Of a stretch of DNA of 64,000 bases, positions 23,001 through 35,100 are shown piece after piece (within the stretch, counting starts at the first letter, position 1; every line of letters begins with the position of its first letter). The notes under the pieces were generated by a model. That model did no database searches. It saw only the letters and a program-made list of their open reading frames with translations, and was not told the origin of the DNA. A program made the translations under genes and the position numbers. Source of the DNA: Mrakia gelida (taxonomy: Eukaryota > Basidiomycota > Tremellomycetes > Cystofilobasidiales > Mrakiaceae); assembly GCA_024345305.1 (NCBI GenBank), contig BRON01000009.1:1240001-1304000 (forward strand). The letters run 5' to 3'.

Positions 23001-26000
23001 GCTTCGGAAACTCCCCGGTGTCGAGGAAGACCTGCTCGACACTCAAATCCAGATGAACCTTGCTCCGGTGTTTGGATCGCTGGTTGAGGGTCCGGAAGCG
23101 AGGTGCTTCAGTGCAAAGAAGACACTTCCATCTCTGAACAACGAACGAAGGGAAATCAGTTTCAATTTTCGGGCGCGTCAAACAAAATCGATGAGTCGGC
23201 TCACCAGTTGATTTGATCCGACGGCATGACTGAGGAGAGAGTGCTCTAGCAGCACACCTGGTGCATAGAGTCGGCCAGTGTTCTCGGAGCAGTGGGAATC
23301 AAGACATGGCTGAACGAAGAGAACAAAGGGAACGATGGATCAGTGACACGTCGCCGTCTCTCTCCTCGGAACCCTGACTGCTAGATCTCACGAACCTTCC
23401 CTTTGGCTCGAACCATCTGGTTGTTTTCCCGTAGAGAAGGGTGAGAAAGGAATAGATCAGCTCGAGATCGTCCAAATACAGCGAAGCGAAGAAGGAGCGT
23501 ACCTCCTTGTTGACCTGGTACCAACGTCGACGATTTTCCCGTTGTTGTGCTCGATGGGCCTGACGACAACGAAAACGAGAAGGAGGTCAGCTCAAGTCGT
23601 TCGAGAGCGTGAAGAAAGCGAGCGAAGACTCACAGCCCGTTGATCAGGAGTCATGGAAGCGATCCGAGCCTTCTCGGCCTCTCGTTGATGTCGGTAGTGA
23701 GCCTGATGAGAACGAGGACGAGGAAGAGGTCAGCTCGAGTTGCGCGAAGGAGCGAAGGTAGACTCACAGCGAGCTCCTCGGGGGTCATCAAAGCCTGCTT
23801 GGCCTTGTACGCCTCTCGTTGATGTCGGTAGTAAGCCTGATGAGAACGAGGACGAGAAAGAGGTCAGCTCGAGTTGCGCGAAGGAGCGAAGGTAGACTCA
23901 CAGCGAGCTCCTCGGGGGTCATCAAAGCGATCCGAGCCTTCTCGGCCTCTCGTTTACGACGGTAGTGAGCCTGATGAGAACGAGGACGAGGAAGAGGTCA
24001 GCTCGAGTTGCGCGAAGGAGCGAAGGTAGACTCACAGCGAGCTCCTCGGGGGTCATCAAAGCCTGCTTGGCCTTGTACGCCTCTCGTTGATGTCGGTAGT
24101 AAGCCTGATGAGAACGAGGACGAGGAAGAGGTCAGCTCGAGTTGCGCGAAGGAGCGAAGGTAGACTCACAGCGAGCTCCTCGGGGGTCATCAAAGCCTGC
24201 TTGGCCTTGTACGCCTCTCGTTGATGTCGGTAGTAAGCCTGATGAGAACGAGGACGAGGAAGAGGTCAGTCCGAGTTGCGCGAAGGAGCGAAGGGAGCGA
24301 GGGAAGACTCACAGCCCGTTGATCAGGAGTCATCGAAGCCAACCAAGTTCTTCGAGCAGCAGCGTTTCGCTGAAAACGCAAGTCGGAGTCAGCGAGGGCG
24401 TGCGAGAGGGATGGAGAGAGATGCAGACGAACATCAGACTCAGCGAGAGAAGCCTGTAGAAAGCGGAAACGAGAAGTTCAGCTCGCATCGAGGAAGGGGG
24501 GAAAGAGAGATGAGCAAGCGAACGAACCCATTCCTCGGGAGTCAGTTCTGTAGAAGGATCTTCGACGAGGCGTCTCCGAAGCTCTGTTGAAACGCAAAAC
24601 AGTCAGCAACCGAAGGTGGGAAGGTAGCAACCGAGACCTGAGAGTGCACTCACCGATGTTCCGTTGACCTTTCGAACGGGAAGCAAGGAGGGAGGGTCAG
24701 TTTGCGACGCGTCGAGATCGAGAGGGGGAACGCGTCCGCGTTTGAGGATGAGAGTCGAACTCACGAGTCCGCATAGCCTTCTCAGTCATCAGGCGATCGG
24801 CCTGCGAGAAGATCGAGTCCCGAACCTCGAGAGGTGTTGAAGAAGGCCAGTTCAAACTCCGAACCAGATCCAATCGTCTCGAAACGTAGGTCTCAACGAA
24901 GGCGACGACCGACGGCTTCTCCACCCGCAGCTCCTCGACGTTCGTTGGGACCTTCGTCTCCCGTTCCTGCCTGCCGAGGTAGCTGGTGTACCGGATGTGA
25001 CGTTCAGCGGGAGAGGATCCGTAGCCATCAGGACGGGTGGGAGCGAACTTCCTCGCGTGGAAGTCGAGGGGAGAATCCGCGTAGATGACGGATTTGGGAG
25101 AGAGCTCTCGGACCCAGCCTTGAGCAACATCCTGGAGAGAAAGCGAGGGAGGGAAAGAGGGAGAGTTGAGGGTCAGAACGAACAAAGAAAGTGGAGGGAG
25201 GAAAGGACGAACAGCTCGAGCGATATCGATCCCGCTCGCTTTCTCCCGCAACGCGCACTGGTGATCCCTAGACAGGACGAACGACCCGAGATGAAGGTCC
25301 TGGTTGTTCTTGGCGGCGAGGACGATTGGGAAGTCGACAACGTCGTCTCGGACGAACCCTCCGTCCGCGTTGATGATCTCGACAGGGACTGGGACGACGA
25401 GCGTTTCCGTTTGGATGACGTGAGAGGAGACGAGAGGGAGGAAGAAGGTCCTGTAACCGACCTTGCCGTTGTGGGTGTTGAGGGAGGATCCGGCGAGGCG
25501 ATTCCCGAGGGTTCGTCGATAGTCGTTGTGGAAGAGCTGGAGCTGCTCAGGCATGGATTTAAGGTAGGGGTTCTTTCCAGTCTGGTTGACGGGGTAGACG
25601 GAGGTAACAACATCGACGAAGGCGACCTAAAGAGTAGGGGCAGAGCGGAGATAGAAAAGTGCGCCGAGGGAGAGAGGAGAAGAGCTCTGGTCAGTCGCGT
25701 CGCGTCTCGAAGGGACAAAGGAGGGACGAGAGGTGTAGAGCCAACTCACTCCATCCACAAAGTCTCCTCTATCCTTCGAAATCTGCTCACTGTAAGCCAA
25801 CTCGATCCCATCTCGGTCACCCGCCCCAAAACCCTTCGTCCCTCCACGTTTGACACCTTCCTCCGTCGCCCACTCGTTGTAGTTCATGACCTGAGGAGAG
25901 GCCGTTTCGGGGAGTCGTTCCCTAGAAAAGAGAGAAAAGAGAGGTCAAGGAGTCAGCGAAGAAGTCGGGAAGCGTGCCGGAGGAGAGAAGCAGGAAGGAC

Positions 26001-29000
26001 GTACGACTGAAGTCGAATTCCGAGCTCGTCGACCGACGTTGGATCTCGCTCGTACTGATCCAGGCTCCTCTCACTATCCAACCAGCGAACATGTCCATTC
26101 AACTCCTCAACAATCCCACACTCCTCACTCTCTAGCCTGTCTCGTTCCTCCGCCGAGGCAAGACCCACTCCAGACCAGATCCGATCTCGAACGGACAAGA
26201 ACGCTTTCCCTTGCGGGTGCTGCTTCGCTGCTTCCTCGAATCGCCATTTGAAAGACTCCCTGTCGAAGTGAGCTCCAGGAGTCTTCTTGATTTGGGATGC
26301 GGGAGGATGAGAAGAGGAAGAAGCTGCTGGTGTGGACGGTGAGGGAGTGGAGGGAGAGTGAGGGAGTCGAGGGAGAGACGGCGAGGGAGTCGAGGGAGAA
26401 GGGCCGGCGACGGCAGGCGAAGGGAGTTTGTTGGCGGTCAGGGTCGGAAGATCATCCTTGATGTCGTTGAGCTGGGGAAGAGAAAAGACACGGGACGTGA
26501 GTCAGATGGGCGATGCATAGATAGAAGAGAAAGGGAAGGGCGGAAACTGACGTTGGCGGCGACGACGAACTCCTCGTCCTCCTCGTCCTCCTCGTCCTCC
26601 TTTCCCTCCTCGTCTTCGAACTCCGATTCCAGATCGGTATCGTATCCGAAGATCGCGGCATCGTTGGTAGAGTCGTCCGAGTCGAAGCCTGCTCGGGAGA
26701 AAGAGAACGTGGTCAGCCTCGGTCGCGAAGAACGAACACGACGCGTCGAGTTGAATTCGAAACGAGGAGAGATGGACCTACCATCATCCTCCTCCTCCTC
26801 TAACTCAACATCGACCTTCGCCCTCTTCCCCTTTCCCTCCGCCTTCGCCCTTCCCTTCCCCTTCACATCCCCAGTCGACCCTGCCACTCCCAACTCCCCG
26901 TCCCTCGAAACAACGTCCTCCTCCTCGTTCTCGGACGAAACTCGTTTCCGATTCGGCTTCTTCGCTGCAAAACGGACAGATAACGGGACAGAAAGAGAGT
27001 CAGCAAAGCTCGAGTCAATCGAGAACTGCGTCTCAAGCAGCTCGAGCGACAGGCGGACGCGAGAAGAACCGAGGGCTCGCACGTCGTTTCTTACTCACTC
27101 TGCATCTTGTTAACTCCAACCTTCGACGTTGTTGAGTTGGACGACGGTTTCTTCGAAGCATTCCTCGGTTTCTTGGGCGGGTTGGCGTCCAAGCTGTCGT
27201 CCAGAGAGGCGTCGGTGGTTGATCGTTTGGAAGAAGACGCGACGGCGTTCGTGTCTGCGAGAGGGAGAGAAACGAGGTGAGTTTTTTGATGTCTTCGTCG
27301 TATCGAGGGCTCGAACAATTGGAACGAAGGAGGACTCACAAGTCCCTGAGTGAGATCCTCCGCCAACTTGTTCGAGGTCCAGGCGAAGTTCCAGGGTCTC
27401 GAAGGGAGGGTCGACGAACTGTTGGTGAACGCCGTCAGGATCGCGGCACTGGAGGGAGGCAAGGAAGGGTGTTGATAGTACGCACTTGGCCGATAACCCC
27501 ATGTCGGACATTCTCTCCAGCAGATGTCAACAACCTGATCCGTTCTAAAATCGAAGGACGAAGAGGGTCGAAAATCGTTAGCGACTTGAGCGCTCGAAGT
27601 CTCGAAGCGACTCAACGCAACAAGTGCTCAAACGAACGAACAAAAGATGACTCTACAAACTCACCGATGGGTTGTTCGTAGAGACACTGAGAAAGAGAGA
27701 ATATCCACGTCAAGGTCAACAAGCGGAAAGACACATGAGCGAGCGAACCGAGCCATCAAGGAAGGCTGGAATAGCGGACGAACCGAAACAGTTCGCAGGA
27801 CCCCATCTGTCGCAGGTTGAAGAAGGATTCGTCAGTCACCCTTTCGTAGGTAATATCGAAAAGGGAAAGAGTCACGAATGGTAGTGTCTCCGGGTAGCAG
27901 CTCTGTGGGTAGGAAGCGACGGTCAGGTTGTGATGACGAACGAGGACGACGCGTCTGAACTCACCGATATGGACCAAGTCGTCTTCTTCTCCAGATACGG
28001 CCGAAATCACTCGAACGAGAACCGTCTCTGGAAGAGTTCGAGGTGAGCGAGGAGTCGATGGAGTCGAGGGAGTCGATGGGGACGTCGAAGTTGTCGACGA
28101 GACTGTTTGGTCGAGATTAGATAAGGATGGATCAGCCACGTCGAATGCACTCGTCTCGACGCAATGCAACCCGAGAGAGCCTGGAAGGGAGAGTGTGAAC
28201 TCACCTTCAGGTCCAACTCTACCGCTTTCCCCTCCTCCACTGGAACCGACTTCCAGCTGCGAAGTAGATGACGAGCTCGAGTCGCTCTTGATCTTCTCCT
28301 TGGTTGTCGAGCCTGCTGCGACAGCGACGAAATCCGAGGTGGATGTCAGCTCCTCCATCTCTCCACGAGCCCTTTCTCGATCTCTACGCTGGAAGAGAAA
28401 TCATGAAGCTCACCTAGAACTCCTCCACCTCGAGCTGGCCCTCTTGGAACTGCACCTCCTCTCGCTCGACCTCGACCTCGACCTCCTCCCACCTGGGAGC
28501 TCCTACTCGCTCGTTTCCCGCTCGAGTGACCAGTCGATACACTCCCACCTCCACCACCTCTTTCCGACGCCAAAATCGACTGCTTCTCCAGCGTCGGGGA
28601 CAGGGACGCGAGGTCGACCTCACGACCGTCCACGACGAAAGTGAAAGAGTTGGAGATGGAGGTAGGGACGGTAGGATGTCGTTCGGGATTGAGGTTCCCA
28701 ACTCCGGCTCGACCTGAAAAAAGAGAGAGAAGAAGAAGGTCAGGCGGTTCGTCAAGAACGTCGAAAGAGGAGTGGAGGGAAAGAGGAGTGGAGGACGCGT
28801 CGAACGAACCGTTGGAGAAGGTCGGGCGTGAAGTCGTCGGAGGAGGACGCGTAGAGAAGGTATCGAACGGTAGGGTCGACGAGCTGATGTGCGGGGAGGT
28901 TGAAGAGGTGGCAAAAGGGGCAGGTCGAGCTGTTCGTCGATGGTGAGGGACGGTCGAACCAGGCGTTGGTGAAGGGACCGTTGAACCAAGAGAAGATGGA

Positions 29001-29747
29001 CGAGCTGCAGTTCGAAGAGAGGAAAGTATGCAGAGGCATGTCAGTATGTTCATTTCACGACTCGAAAGACTCGAAGAACTAGAGGAGGCAAATCAAGGGA
29101 CTGACCGAACAAAGCGACCTTCATCTTCTTCTCGACGACCTTGGATCCCATGCTCTCCTCCAGGATCCCTTCAGACCTCTTCCTCTTCTCCAATCCACTG
29201 AAGAGCGGTGACGAGTTTTCGAAGGCTTTGGCCTTCATCTCCTTCGAAGGAAGCTGCATCCTCGGGGTGGTCTCCTCCCTTGATTTGGATCCAGGAACGA
29301 GGGAGGAGGAGACGAGCGAGGTGGGTTGTGTAGAGCTGGCGTGGATGGCTTGTCGATGGATCGGGGATGTGGAGGAAGTAGCAGGAGGTAGGGAAGGGAA
29401 CCCAATGATTTTGGAAGAGCTGTATGCGGCGGGAAACGGAAGGTGGAGAGGGAAGGAGGGTCAGCTTCAAGGCTGGAGAGCGAGAGAGGAGAGAGACGAT
29501 GGAGGCGAGATCGCTTTCGCCACCCCTCTGTCTCCTTCACGACTTCCTCTACGACCACAACCACAGCTGAAGCCAAAGCTCCGACCTGATTGATCGTCTC
29601 ATTCGAAGATCTCGTTCCAGTTCTCGTTCTCCCGCGAGTTCGAGGCAAGTGCAGAGGGGAGGAGGAGGAGGAGGGAAGCGCGATGAAAGCTCACCTTCGA
29701 TCGCCTGTAGACCTCTGTGTCTTGGACCAATAATCTTGCGAAGACAT
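20018..29747 (-). CDS. Large multi-exon zinc-finger and tandem-BRCT protein (one gene, or two run together)
   Basis: Not recognised as a named protein. The proposed start is ATG 29747-29745 (MSSQDYWSKTQRSTGDRR) and the stop is TAG 20020-20018. Small exons separated by short introns run almost without a gap. In order: a Cys-rich segment (TCPFCHLFNLPAHQLVDPTV, about 28900); acidic and Ser/Pro-rich linkers (26.0-28.3 kb); a conserved-looking region (NYNEWATEEGVKRGG, 25.9 kb; RLDLVRSLNWPSSTPLEVRD, 24.8 kb); the exon array described separately; Cys/His clusters PCLDSHC, WKCLLCTEAPRFRTLNQRSK with H-x4-H, and WGCPCCGKGFSKARN (23.2-22.5 kb); a disordered linker; then BRCT-like segments (LLGYKIVIGTD near 21.0 kb; KICVTDYRDHHLAIVIALVR and RCTHLICP near 20.4 kb; IVQDGQRWLERCL at the end). 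This suggests a nuclear DNA-damage or chromatin role (inference). Frame slips are needed near 20300, 27840 and 29270. The 5' boundary, and whether the BRCT part is separate, are uncertain. Confidence 0.5.
23634..24369 (-). repeat. Tandem array of near-identical exon-intron units (134-base period)
   Basis: Five symmetric 69-base exons at 23634-23702, 23768-23836, 23902-23970, 24036-24104 and 24170-24238, followed upstream by a related 57-base exon at 24313-24369. Starts are exactly 134 bases apart. Introns of about 65 bases are also nearly identical, with donor GTGAGTCTACC and acceptor CATCAG. Each 69-base exon encodes 23 residues, phase 0 to phase 0, with the pattern A[YH]YR[HR][QK]REA then [YE]KA[KR] and ending MTP[ED][EQ][LR]A. 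Three copies (23768, 24036, 24170) encode the same peptide. It looks like expansion by unequal exchange of whole exon-plus-intron units, which keeps the frame for any copy number. Confidence 0.92.
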
Positions 29748-29799
29748 ATCTGAGCGAGATGGGATGGTGGAGGTGATGTCGGGAAAGTGAGGTGTTCAA

Positions 29800-30655
29800 A
29801 TGGGTGGGAAGGTTGTAGTGAAGGAAGAAAGAAGGAAACAAGGAGGTGAGCTCTCGAAACTCGGTACCACTGCTTCCTTCCCGACGCCCACAGAGCTCGA
29901 CAAAGGAAGACTTACCCTAAGACAACGACTCTCCCTCCTCTTCAGCACCCATCCTAGCCTTACGAGCTTGAATCTGGATCGACCTCAACCTCTATCTCTA
30001 CTCCCATCGGACGGACGAGCTCTCATCCGCTTCCTCCTCGAGCTCAACTTCAGTTCCAGGGCGAGCTCGTCTCCACCTCGCTCGTGGACGTCTTGCACCA
30101 TGCTGACTCCTCTGGCTGAGTCAAGACGGTGGTTGATGGGCGGAGAGTGGGTGGAAGGAGGTGATTGGGACGAGTGAGGGAACGGTGTATAGATCCAGCG
30201 AGGGAGGAGGATCGACTCAGAGGAGGGAGGGGAGTCGACCTGTGAGTTCGCGAACAAGAAGGATTCGATGTCAGCCCTCAGATCCCATACTGACCCTGTC
30301 CTTCCTACTGCTATTCTACAGGTAGACGAGACTCACTATATCGTAAGTCCGACGCGTTCTCATTGGGTCCCTATCGTTCCGAGCGAGGGAGGGGAGAGCG
30401 AGGCGACGGAGGGAGGGTCTGCTGAAGAGAAGGACGGGTCAGTTTCGTAGATTTCCAAAAGGTAGAGCTGATCGTGTATCTCGACCTCTGCATCGACCCT
30501 CCCAGAACCTCGTACCATCTCTCTCTCGCTCTACGACATCCTCTCGAACTCGCGCGGCCCAAGAGGAAGGACCTTCTCTCTCGCTTCTCCCTCGTCCTCG
30601 CCCTCGCCTGGCTACCTCGTACCATCTTCTCGCACCAGCAACCTTTACAGTCCTG
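29800..30655 (+). CDS. Possible small plus-strand gene, fragmentary
   Basis: Not recognised. The strongest part is a terminal exon from an AG acceptor at about 30449-30451 to TGA at 30653-30655, with codon use like the neighbouring real genes and residues FQKVELIVYLDLCIDPPRTS and AWLPRTIFSHQQPLQS. A small candidate exon precedes it (about 30323-30343). An upstream open stretch contains LLPSDGRALIRFLLELNFSS (about 30000-30060). I could not join these parts in a single frame: the upstream frame stops at a TGA near 30175. It may be a real gene with a base error, or a decaying one. It would share a very short bidirectional promoter with the zinc-finger/BRCT locus. Confidence 0.3.
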
Positions 30656-30767
30656 ATTCGGACTCCTCGGTCTCCAAGGAGAGGAGGATAGGATCTGGAC
30701 TCGAGCCGATGGGAGGTTGGAACGAGAAGGTCGGACGGCGCTCTCCCTTCTCTTTTCACCATCCTCA

Positions 30768-31146
30768 GCCCTCGCCTCTCTTCTCCCACCTCCCTCGGTC
30801 CCGAACTCCAGATCTCACCCCAGGACTCCCACGAGTACCAGCACCTCCTAGGCCACCTCTCCGTGCTACCCCCCCACCACGATTCAAGAGGCAGGAAGGA
30901 GAGACTCACGAAGTCGATCCGCCAGCGAGTCATCCGTGTCGAGCGAGGGACGGATTTGTTGAGCCTTGACGCTGGTAGGAGGAGTGATGATCGTCGAGTA
31001 GATGGCGACAGGGATAGAGGAAGGGAGAAGGACTGAGAGGGGAGGGTTCGAGTCTTTGGTGGTGGTGGTGGTGGTAGAGTTGAGAAGGAGAGGGAGGGAG
31101 AGAGGGAGGGATGAAAAGCAGGACTACGCTCTTCTTCTCCCGCCAT
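30768..31146 (-). CDS. Possible small minus-strand gene, start not resolved
   Basis: Not recognised. One frame has codon use typical of this window and reads SIPVAIYSTIITPPTSVKAQ followed by IRPSLDTDDSLADRL, then a GTGAGT donor near 30907 and a Gly/Arg-rich second exon ending at a TGA near 30768. Another frame of the same DNA opens with an ATG at 31146. I could not decide between them and found no clean start for the better-coded frame. Treat it as a candidate to test with transcript data. Confidence 0.22.
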
Positions 31147-31189
31147 CTTCCATCGTTCAAACTCAAATTTTCTCACCCTCAAAGTGAAA

Positions 31190-32174
31190 TGCTCTTCGCA
31201 TACTTGATGTTCATCATTTTATCCATCGAAATCCAGAAGAAGGAGCGATAAGACGGCTCGAGATAAACAAGATCGGAGCTCGGGCGTTTGGTCGATTCCC
31301 GTTCCTGACTCGAAGACCTCCCGGCAGCAGATCCAAGCCAAGACTCATATATGAGGTTCAGCCTTCATCCATACTCTCCTTCCGAGGACAAAGTGGCGAG
31401 AGAGTTCAAGGATGAAGGTATAGGAACGGAGGCTAGACGAGCGAACGATGGATGGATCGGCCGCTCGACGTCGTCGCTCCCTTCGCTCGTTTTGTGACCC
31501 GATCTGACGCGACGCAGACCTTCTTGCGAGGTAAAAGCCCTGCTACGTGAAGGTGAACACCTCTGAAAGCCATCCCGAGAGATGTCGAGCCTCGAGCGAG
31601 CGAACTGAAGTATACTTGATCGCCTCCGCGAACGGAAAACAAAAGAGGTACGCCGGCTCATTCGATGACGGACTCAAAACGCAACAGCTTCGCCTCAGCT
31701 CTGCCGGAAGACAACAAGGGGTCTGTAGAAGAGGAAACGCATATGGCGCGGAGTCTGTGAGAGCGAGAAAACGCAAAAGGCGCGGAGGCTGAGAAGGGAA
31801 GAAAACGCAAAGGGCGCGGAGTCTGAGAACGAGAGAAAACGCAAAAGGCGCCGAGTCACGAGAAGGAGAAGGAGCGAGGAGGGAGGGAAAGTTCAAGCTC
31901 GCGAATGATGGTCAGCTCAAAGCAGCTCTTCTCGAAAGAGACTCGCTTTGCGCTAGCCATCGCAAGATCGCGTTTCGACACATTGTACGGTTAGAGAGAG
32001 AAGGGAGGGATGGAAGGAATCTGGAGGTCGAAGTGGTTGGCGGAAAGAAGGGAGAAAAGACGGAGTGCCGAAACGACCCCCTCCCCTCGCAGCCCAGCCA
32101 TCTTTCGAATTCGTCCTCCTCGATGTCACCTTCGTCCCATCCAAATCAACCTCGAAACTCAACATTCTGCTATC
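31190..32174. other. Gene-poor intergenic stretch upstream of the 32175 gene
   Basis: About one kilobase without a supportable gene. Base composition is less skewed than in the coding DNA. The one clear structure is the 34-base tandem repeat at 31731-31866. The remainder may hold the promoter of the plus-strand gene starting at 32175. Confidence 0.5.
31731..31866. repeat. Four tandem copies of a 34-base repeat
   Basis: Units start at 31731, 31765, 31799 and 31833, exactly 34 bases apart. The shared core is AAACGCAAAAGGCGCGGAG, with GGAGTCTGAGA following in most copies. Copies differ at several positions (for example CATATGGCG in the first and GGCGCCGAG in the last). The array lies in a noncoding gap 310-440 bases upstream of the next ATG, so it could hold protein-binding sites or be a simple minisatellite. 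Function is unknown. Confidence 0.85.
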
Positions 32175-35100
32175 ATGTACCCACTCGGAGGACTTGATTC
32201 TCGTTCCTTGTGAGTGTCTTCTCAAACTTTTCTCGACCTCTCAGCTTCAAAACTGACCGAGCTCTCGTGCTTGACTTTTCAGCCCTCGCCTCCCTCCTCC
32301 AAACCGACCTCTTCCCTCTCCCTCTCAACCTCAGAGAGGGCACTATAGAAAGGATCGCGATCCTGCGAAAAGGCAGAGGCAGATTTCGATAGCAGCCCGT
32401 AAGTCTTCTCTCGAAATGTTGCTTTGAGGGCGTGAGAGAAGGGAACGAGATTTTGACTTGACCTCCTCTCGTTCAATCGTCTCTCCTCTCTCAGAATCGG
32501 CCAAGTATCGAGAAGTCGCTGGACTGGTCCCTTCCTCCCCTCAGCAGCAGCTTCCCACTTCATCAGCTTCTCCTGGTCAGGGCATGGCTGGCGATGGAGG
32601 ACAATCTGGAGCTACTGGATCTGGGTGAGCTTCGTTTCTCCGTTGAGTCGTGAGCTGTCGAAGGAACGAGGAGGAGGAATGGGAGCTCGTCGTTTTCTAG
32701 TTTCGAGCCGTTCCTGGACCCTCTCGCATACTCCTGAGCTGACCTATACCTTCTCCTTCGTACATTCAAGCTCTTGGAGCGATAGGTCATCCTCGTCTCG
32801 ATCCTACACGGCCTACCCAACCTCATCTCACTCTCAGTCTCACGTCCAATCCAACTCGAGGTTCGATCCTTCGCCTCTCCCATCACCTTCCCTTCCTCGT
32901 TCTTCACACAATCTGCCACACCACCCCCACTACCCACCGACTCTCCAGCAAACATACCCTCCGCCCTATTCTCCCCACCTTCCATCACCCCATCAACAGC
33001 CTCATCCGCCATCCTCCTACCCTCCTCCGCCGCTCTTCGTTCAGCCCTCCAACGCAAACTCTTACTTTCCCTCCCTCCCCTCCCCCTTCCCCTCTCCCAA
33101 CATCCACCCCCACGGCTCTCTCTTCATCCCTCTCTCTCCGGAAGCTCCAACAAATCCCTCTCAACATCACTCAACCTTCTCCTACCCTCCTCAAGCTCCC
33201 GCTCCCGATCCAGCACCCGGAGGAGTCGCGCCGACTTGGAGCGGATATGTCCCAGCAGCAGCCTCGCTCTCGGATATGAGCTTCGGTTCAGGGAGTGGGT
33301 GGGTGCCGGAGAGTATGATTGGAGGTGGGGGGTCGGCTTTTGAGGGCTGGGGCATCGATTCGGGTCAGACCTTTGGGAATCGAGGTTCGTCTCGTTTTCC
33401 CTGACTTCTCTCCCTTCCCCTCTCTCGTTCGGATCTTTCTGGGACCATTCCGACGCGTCTTACTGACCTCACACTCGTTTGATTCGTTCCCCGTGCCTCC
33501 AGCGACCTTCTCGGACTCGACTCTCCCCTATACCTCTCCAACTTTCCACCACGACGCGTCGTACCTCTACCCACCGCCCTCCTCCTCCTCCTCCTTCCAT
33601 CTTCCATCCTCCTACACTCCTCCCTCGGCATCATCCTCTACGGCACCTCATCTTCTTCCGACCCTCCACAACCCATCCTCTCCAACCTCGGTCTTCCAAC
33701 CCGTCCTCCCCTCCGCACCAACGCCCATCGGCTCATCTCAACTCCCCTCGCCATCTCCCTCCCTCCCAGCCAGCCTCGCGCGAACGACTCCCGCCTTCAG
33801 CACCAACTCCCACCCTCCGATGTCTTCCTCCGATGTCGAGAAGATGGATCGTCACCACCGAGGACTCGAGCGAAGGAAGAAGCTGGAGGAGCTGGAGGAA
33901 GAGCGACTGGAGGACGACCGCCGAAACGGATACGTTCCCCTCTGGACAACGAGCAAACGACCCCACGGACACCTCAAGGACCCTCTCTACTTCTACCTTG
34001 GGCTTGAGGGAGACTTCGAGGATGCGGAGGGCGAGGAGGAGGAGACAACCCAAGACGAGGAGTCGGATCGAGCTCGAGCCCTGCCTGGGAAGAGAGTGCC
34101 GTTCTCTGGGCTCAACGAGGCCCCGGAAATGGCCAACTTCCCTCAGTTCCGGGATGGGAAGGTGCTGGGAGGAAGGAAGCTGGTGGTTCTTGAGGACTAC
34201 CTCGCTTTTGGTGCGCTGTCGAGCGAAGTGGGCTTGTTGAGGTCGGCGAAGGCGAAGACGGCCAAGCAGGTTCAGTTCAACACCGCTGAAAGTCGAGATA
34301 TCGTGAGTCAAATCATCTTCCTCTCTTCGAACCTCGTAGTACTATGCGTTCGAATCTGACCATCGCTTGCTTCTTCGTCTTCTCCCAGCCTGGCCTCTTC
34401 GATCGATGCAAGGTCATCACCGATCCCAACGTTCTCCTCGTCGACAAGCACGGCCAGACCCTGGTCTTCACCCTCAACATGCCTCAAGCAGCTGTAGATC
34501 TCATGAACAAGACGGAAAGGCTCGTGAGGCGTTTCCACGACCTCGGCTTCTTCAAGAGCGTCAAGACGCGAGCGAATTGACACAACCCCGTTCGTTCTGA
34601 TCTGTGAGCCCTGCTTCTCTCTCTCGCTTATTCTTCGCTCTCTTTCGTTATATCTGACTATTTTCCTTTCTTCCCTGATCCAGCCCACCGCTCCACTGTG
34701 GGCTTTCGGTCCCTCAGGGTCAGCTCGACCAGCTCCCCTCTCCCTACTCTGAGGGAGCTCCGAAGAAGAAAGGAGCTTCCTCTGGATACGAGATCTTTCT
34801 TAAAGTGAGTCCTCTCGTATCTTTTCGTTGAGTCGGATGGTGGACTCCCTGCTTGTTCGCCGGTTGGGGAATGAGGGGAGTTCCAGGACTTCTCGCGATC
34901 TGAAATTGAGGATTGGCGACTGACCTTCGCTTTCTCGCTTCCTCTTCTTCTTTTCAGATGGTCGAGCTATGCGAACGCTACCTCCTCCCGCTCTTGGAGG
35001 TAGAGGCACCGGAATTTCCTGCTGTAGGTCAGTACCTGGAGGAGACGAAGAAGTGAGTCAGATCTTGGAGCCGAGGAAAGACGAGAAGACGCGTCGCTCA

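Noticed and set aside
23600..24400. CRISPR-like array
   Set aside because: The 134-base units are exons plus introns in a reading frame, not short direct repeats with unique spacers.
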